DNA of 64,000 nucleotides, taken from NCBI RefSeq assembly GCF_008704795.1, contig NZ_CP023690.1:1178001-1242000 (forward strand), read 5' to 3'. The first letter of the stretch is position 1, and each line of letters starts with the position of its first letter. Shown piece by piece: positions 62,522-64,000 of the stretch. The DNA comes from Streptomyces spectabilis (GTDB lineage Bacteria > Actinomycetota > Actinomycetes > Streptomycetales > Streptomycetaceae). The translations under genes and the position numbers were made by a program. The notes beneath the pieces are model-generated. The model had not been told where the DNA came from. It searched no databases and saw nothing but the letters and a program-made list of their open reading frames with translations.

Positions 62522-62560
62522 CTTCGCCCAGGGCGGAACGTGCTTCGCCCAGGGCAGAAC
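62522..62560. promoter_or_regulatory. Two operator-like repeats upstream of the popR-like gene
   Basis: CTTCGCCCAGGGCRGAAC occurs at 62522-62539 and 62543-62560, 21 bp apart, which is two helical turns. Each copy is itself a near palindrome (TTCGCCC.GGGCGGAA). They end 38 bases before the regulator start and probably bind a ClgR/PopR-type protein, perhaps the gene's own product. Confidence 0.65.
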
Positions 62561-62598
62561 ATCACCACCACGGGCCCCCGCGCTCCTACGCTGAGGCC

Positions 62599-63096
62599 GT
62601 GACCAGCCACGCGACGAACGCCTCGCCCCCTCCGCCGCGGCCGGAGCGGGACGCCCGCGTCATCCCCCTGCGCCCGGCCGCGCCCGCTGCTCCCTCGGCC
62701 CCCGCTCCCAAGGAGCCCCTGTGGCGTGACCTCGTCGGCGCCGTGCTGCGCCGGGAACGCCTGGCCCAGGAGCGCACGTTGAAGGACGTCGCGGACGCCG
62801 CCCGGATCTCGGTGCCGTATCTCTCCGAGGTCGAGCGGGGCCGCAAGGAGGCGTCGTCGGAGGTCCTCGCGGCGGCGGCGCACGCGCTCGGCCTCGGCCT
62901 CGGCGACCTCCTCGGCCTCGCGCACCACGACCTGACGGCCGCCGAGCGGCGGGCGCGCGGTGGCCTTCGCGGGCCCGGGGCCGCGGGCACGCGCGCGCCG
63001 CGGGCCTCGGTGTCGCGGGTCTCGGTGTCGCGGCTCGGGAGCGGCGCTCCGTCCGGCGGCGGCTCGCACCAGGGCCGGCTGAGCCTGGCCGCCTGA
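62599..63096 (+). CDS. popR: PopR/ClgR-like activator of clpP genes
   Basis: A 165-residue XRE-type regulator. A Pro-rich N-terminus precedes the HTH at ~50-110 (VLRRERLAQERTLKDVADAARISVPYLSEVERGRKEASSEVL), which closely follows the ClgR/PopR pattern. The C-terminus ends SLAA. In S. lividans PopR the two terminal alanines make the protein a ClpP substrate, giving feedback control. It converges on clpP genes 21 bases away. The GTG start follows TACGCT by 6 bases, so the transcript may be leaderless. PopR rather than ClgR is inferred from its position. Confidence 0.75.
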   Translation: MTSHATNASPPPPRPERDARVIPLRPAAPAAPSAPAPKEPLWRDLVGAVLRRERLAQERTLKDVADAARISVPYLSEVERGRKEASSEVLAAAAHALGLGLGDLLGLAHHDLTAAERRARGGLRGPGAAGTRAPRASVSRVSVSRLGSGAPSGGGSHQGRLSLAA

Positions 63097-63117
63097 CCGG
63101 AGGCCCCGCAGCGCGGC

Positions 63118-63732
63118 TCAGAGCGGCGCTGCGGGCCCGCGGCGCGCGACCACCTCGTCGGCGAGGCCGTACGCCACCGCCTCCTGGGCGGTGAACACCT
63201 TGTCGCGGTCGGTGTCCGCGCGCAGCGTCGCCACGTCGTGGTGGGTGTGCCGGGCGAGGACCTCCTCGATCTGCGCCCGGACGCGCAGCATTTCCTTGGC
63301 GTGCAGGCTCAGGTCGGAGACGGTGCCCTGCTGTCCGCCGCTGGCGGGCTGGCCGAGCAGCACGCGCGCGTGCTCCAGGACGAACCGCCGCCCCGGGTCG
63401 CCCCCGGCGAGCAGGACGGCCGCGGTCGACGCGGCCTGGCCGACGCAGAACGTGGAGATGGGGGCGCTGATGAAGGTCATCGTGTCGTAGATCGCCATCA
63501 GCGAGGTCACCGAGCCGCCGGGCGAGTTGATGTACAGAGCGATCTCGCGTTCCGGCGCCGCGGACTCCAGGTGGAGCAGCTGGGCGATGACGACGTTGGC
63601 GACGCCGTCGTCGATCTCGGTGCCGAGGAAGATGATGCGCTCGGAGAGCAGACGGCTGTAGATGTCGTAGGCGCGCTCGCCCTGCGGGGTGCGCTCGACG
63701 ACCGTCGGAATCGTGTACTGGCCCATGGTCAC
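63118..63732 (-). CDS. clpP: ClpP-like protease subunit lacking the catalytic histidine
   Basis: A 204-residue ClpP-fold protein. The serine is present ([11 protein letters not shown]) and the aspartate in DTDRDKVF. However, the region normally reading R-V-x-I-H-Q-P is RVLLGQP, so glycine replaces the catalytic histidine; the codon GGC is unambiguous. It may be an inactive or modulatory subunit of a mixed ring with the neighbouring ClpP. Its GTG overlaps the upstream clpP stop (GTGA); ATG 63726 is an alternative start. It is the second gene of a clpP3-clpP4-like pair. Confidence 0.88.
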   Translation of the reverse strand: MTMGQYTIPTVVERTPQGERAYDIYSRLLSERIIFLGTEIDDGVANVVIAQLLHLESAAPEREIALYINSPGGSVTSLMAIYDTMTFISAPISTFCVGQAASTAAVLLAGGDPGRRFVLEHARVLLGQPASGGQQGTVSDLSLHAKEMLRVRAQIEEVLARHTHHDVATLRADTDRDKVFTAQEAVAYGLADEVVARRGPAAPL

Positions 63733-64000
63733 AGCCCCATCCGTCGCTTGGTGGCGGCCGGTCGGACGTCGTCGAGTGAGCCGACGACGCGGTCGACCAT
63801 GCCGTACTCCTTGGCCTGTTCGGCCGTGAACCAGCGGTCGCGGTCGCCGTCGCGGGCGATGGTCTCCGGGCTCTGCCCGGTGTGCTCGGCGGTGATCCGC
63901 TCGATGGCGCGCTTGGTGAACTCCAGGTTCTCCGCCTGGATCGCGATGTCGGCGGTGGTGCCGCCGACCCCGGCCGACGGCTGGTGCATCATGACGCGCG
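63729..64000 (-). CDS. clpP: ClpP protease subunit (5' part outside window)
   Basis: Only the C-terminal ~90 residues are inside the window. They start [13 protein letters not shown], which includes the catalytic histidine, and continue through DGDRDRWF with the catalytic Asp to KRRMGL. This subunit therefore appears catalytically competent, unlike its downstream partner. It lies first in the minus-strand operon and overlaps the next gene by 4 bases. The serine motif lies beyond the window. Confidence 0.88.
   Translation of the reverse strand, partial: RVMMHQPSAGVGGTTADIAIQAENLEFTKRAIERITAEHTGQSPETIARDGDRDRWFTAEQAKEYGMVDRVVGSLDDVRPAATKRRMGL

Overview
The window is high-GC actinobacterial DNA and almost certainly Streptomyces chromosome. 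The support is GC-rich codon use, frequent GTG starts and one TTG start, Shine-Dalgarno sites of the AGGAG type beside apparently leaderless genes, a conservon (cvnA-B-C-D plus a P450), a terpene synthase/P450 pair, many secreted proteins, MmyB-like regulators, and a popR-like gene beside two clpP genes. About 60 protein genes are supported. I found no rRNA, tRNA, CRISPR array, insertion sequence or prophage.

Layout. 1-14.6 kb is a mixed accessory stretch: a 5'-truncated FAD/Rieske oxidoreductase, a secreted protein, an amidase, an MmyB-like regulator divergent from an SDR dehydrogenase across a 27-bp palindrome, a PepSY membrane protein, a GNAT/SGNH-hydrolase pair, a 74-residue secreted peptide followed by short tandem repeats, an EamA transporter divergent from a LysR regulator, and an FG-GAP repeat secreted protein. 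14.6-20.7 kb holds a secreted GH16 enzyme, a decayed PQQ-type beta-propeller gene, a luciferase-like monooxygenase, an AraC regulator with an exported intradiol dioxygenase, and FabG. 20.7-24.6 kb holds an IclR regulator divergent from an MmyB-like regulator that is translationally coupled to a metallo-beta-lactamase-fold hydrolase, then a Nudix protein. 25.2-28.4 kb is a compact module: a double-HTH regulator divergent from an ImmA/IrrE-like metallopeptidase coupled to a seven-helix MAB_1171c-type membrane protein.

28.3-32.8 kb carries TetR/dehydrogenase and MocR/LysE divergent pairs, each with a readable operator candidate, and a B3/B4-domain protein. 32.8-39.7 kb is a terpene locus (P450 divergent from a sesquiterpene-type synthase) abutting a complete conservon. 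The conservon P450 lacks the K-helix ExxR arginine. 40.1-50.2 kb is one long minus-strand operon for mannoside use: lipoprotein binding protein, two permeases, cytosolic GH38 alpha-mannosidase, class I mannose-6-phosphate isomerase, ROK-type kinase and LacI repressor. A LacI-type operator lies upstream of the first gene. Together these genes would import a mannoside, hydrolyse it, phosphorylate mannose and feed fructose-6-phosphate to glycolysis.

50.5-64 kb holds a LysE transporter, a tautomerase with a near-perfect 22-bp palindrome in its promoter, a DUF4239 membrane protein, a CDF metal exporter, a ricin-type lectin, GNAT and TPR-regulator genes, a secreted M64 peptidase, an M20 amidohydrolase, a fused SecDF, and finally a PopR-like regulator convergent with two clpP genes. 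The complete ClpP has glycine at the catalytic histidine position.

Functions are assigned from motifs read by eye. No database search was run, so family-level calls are firmer than substrates.
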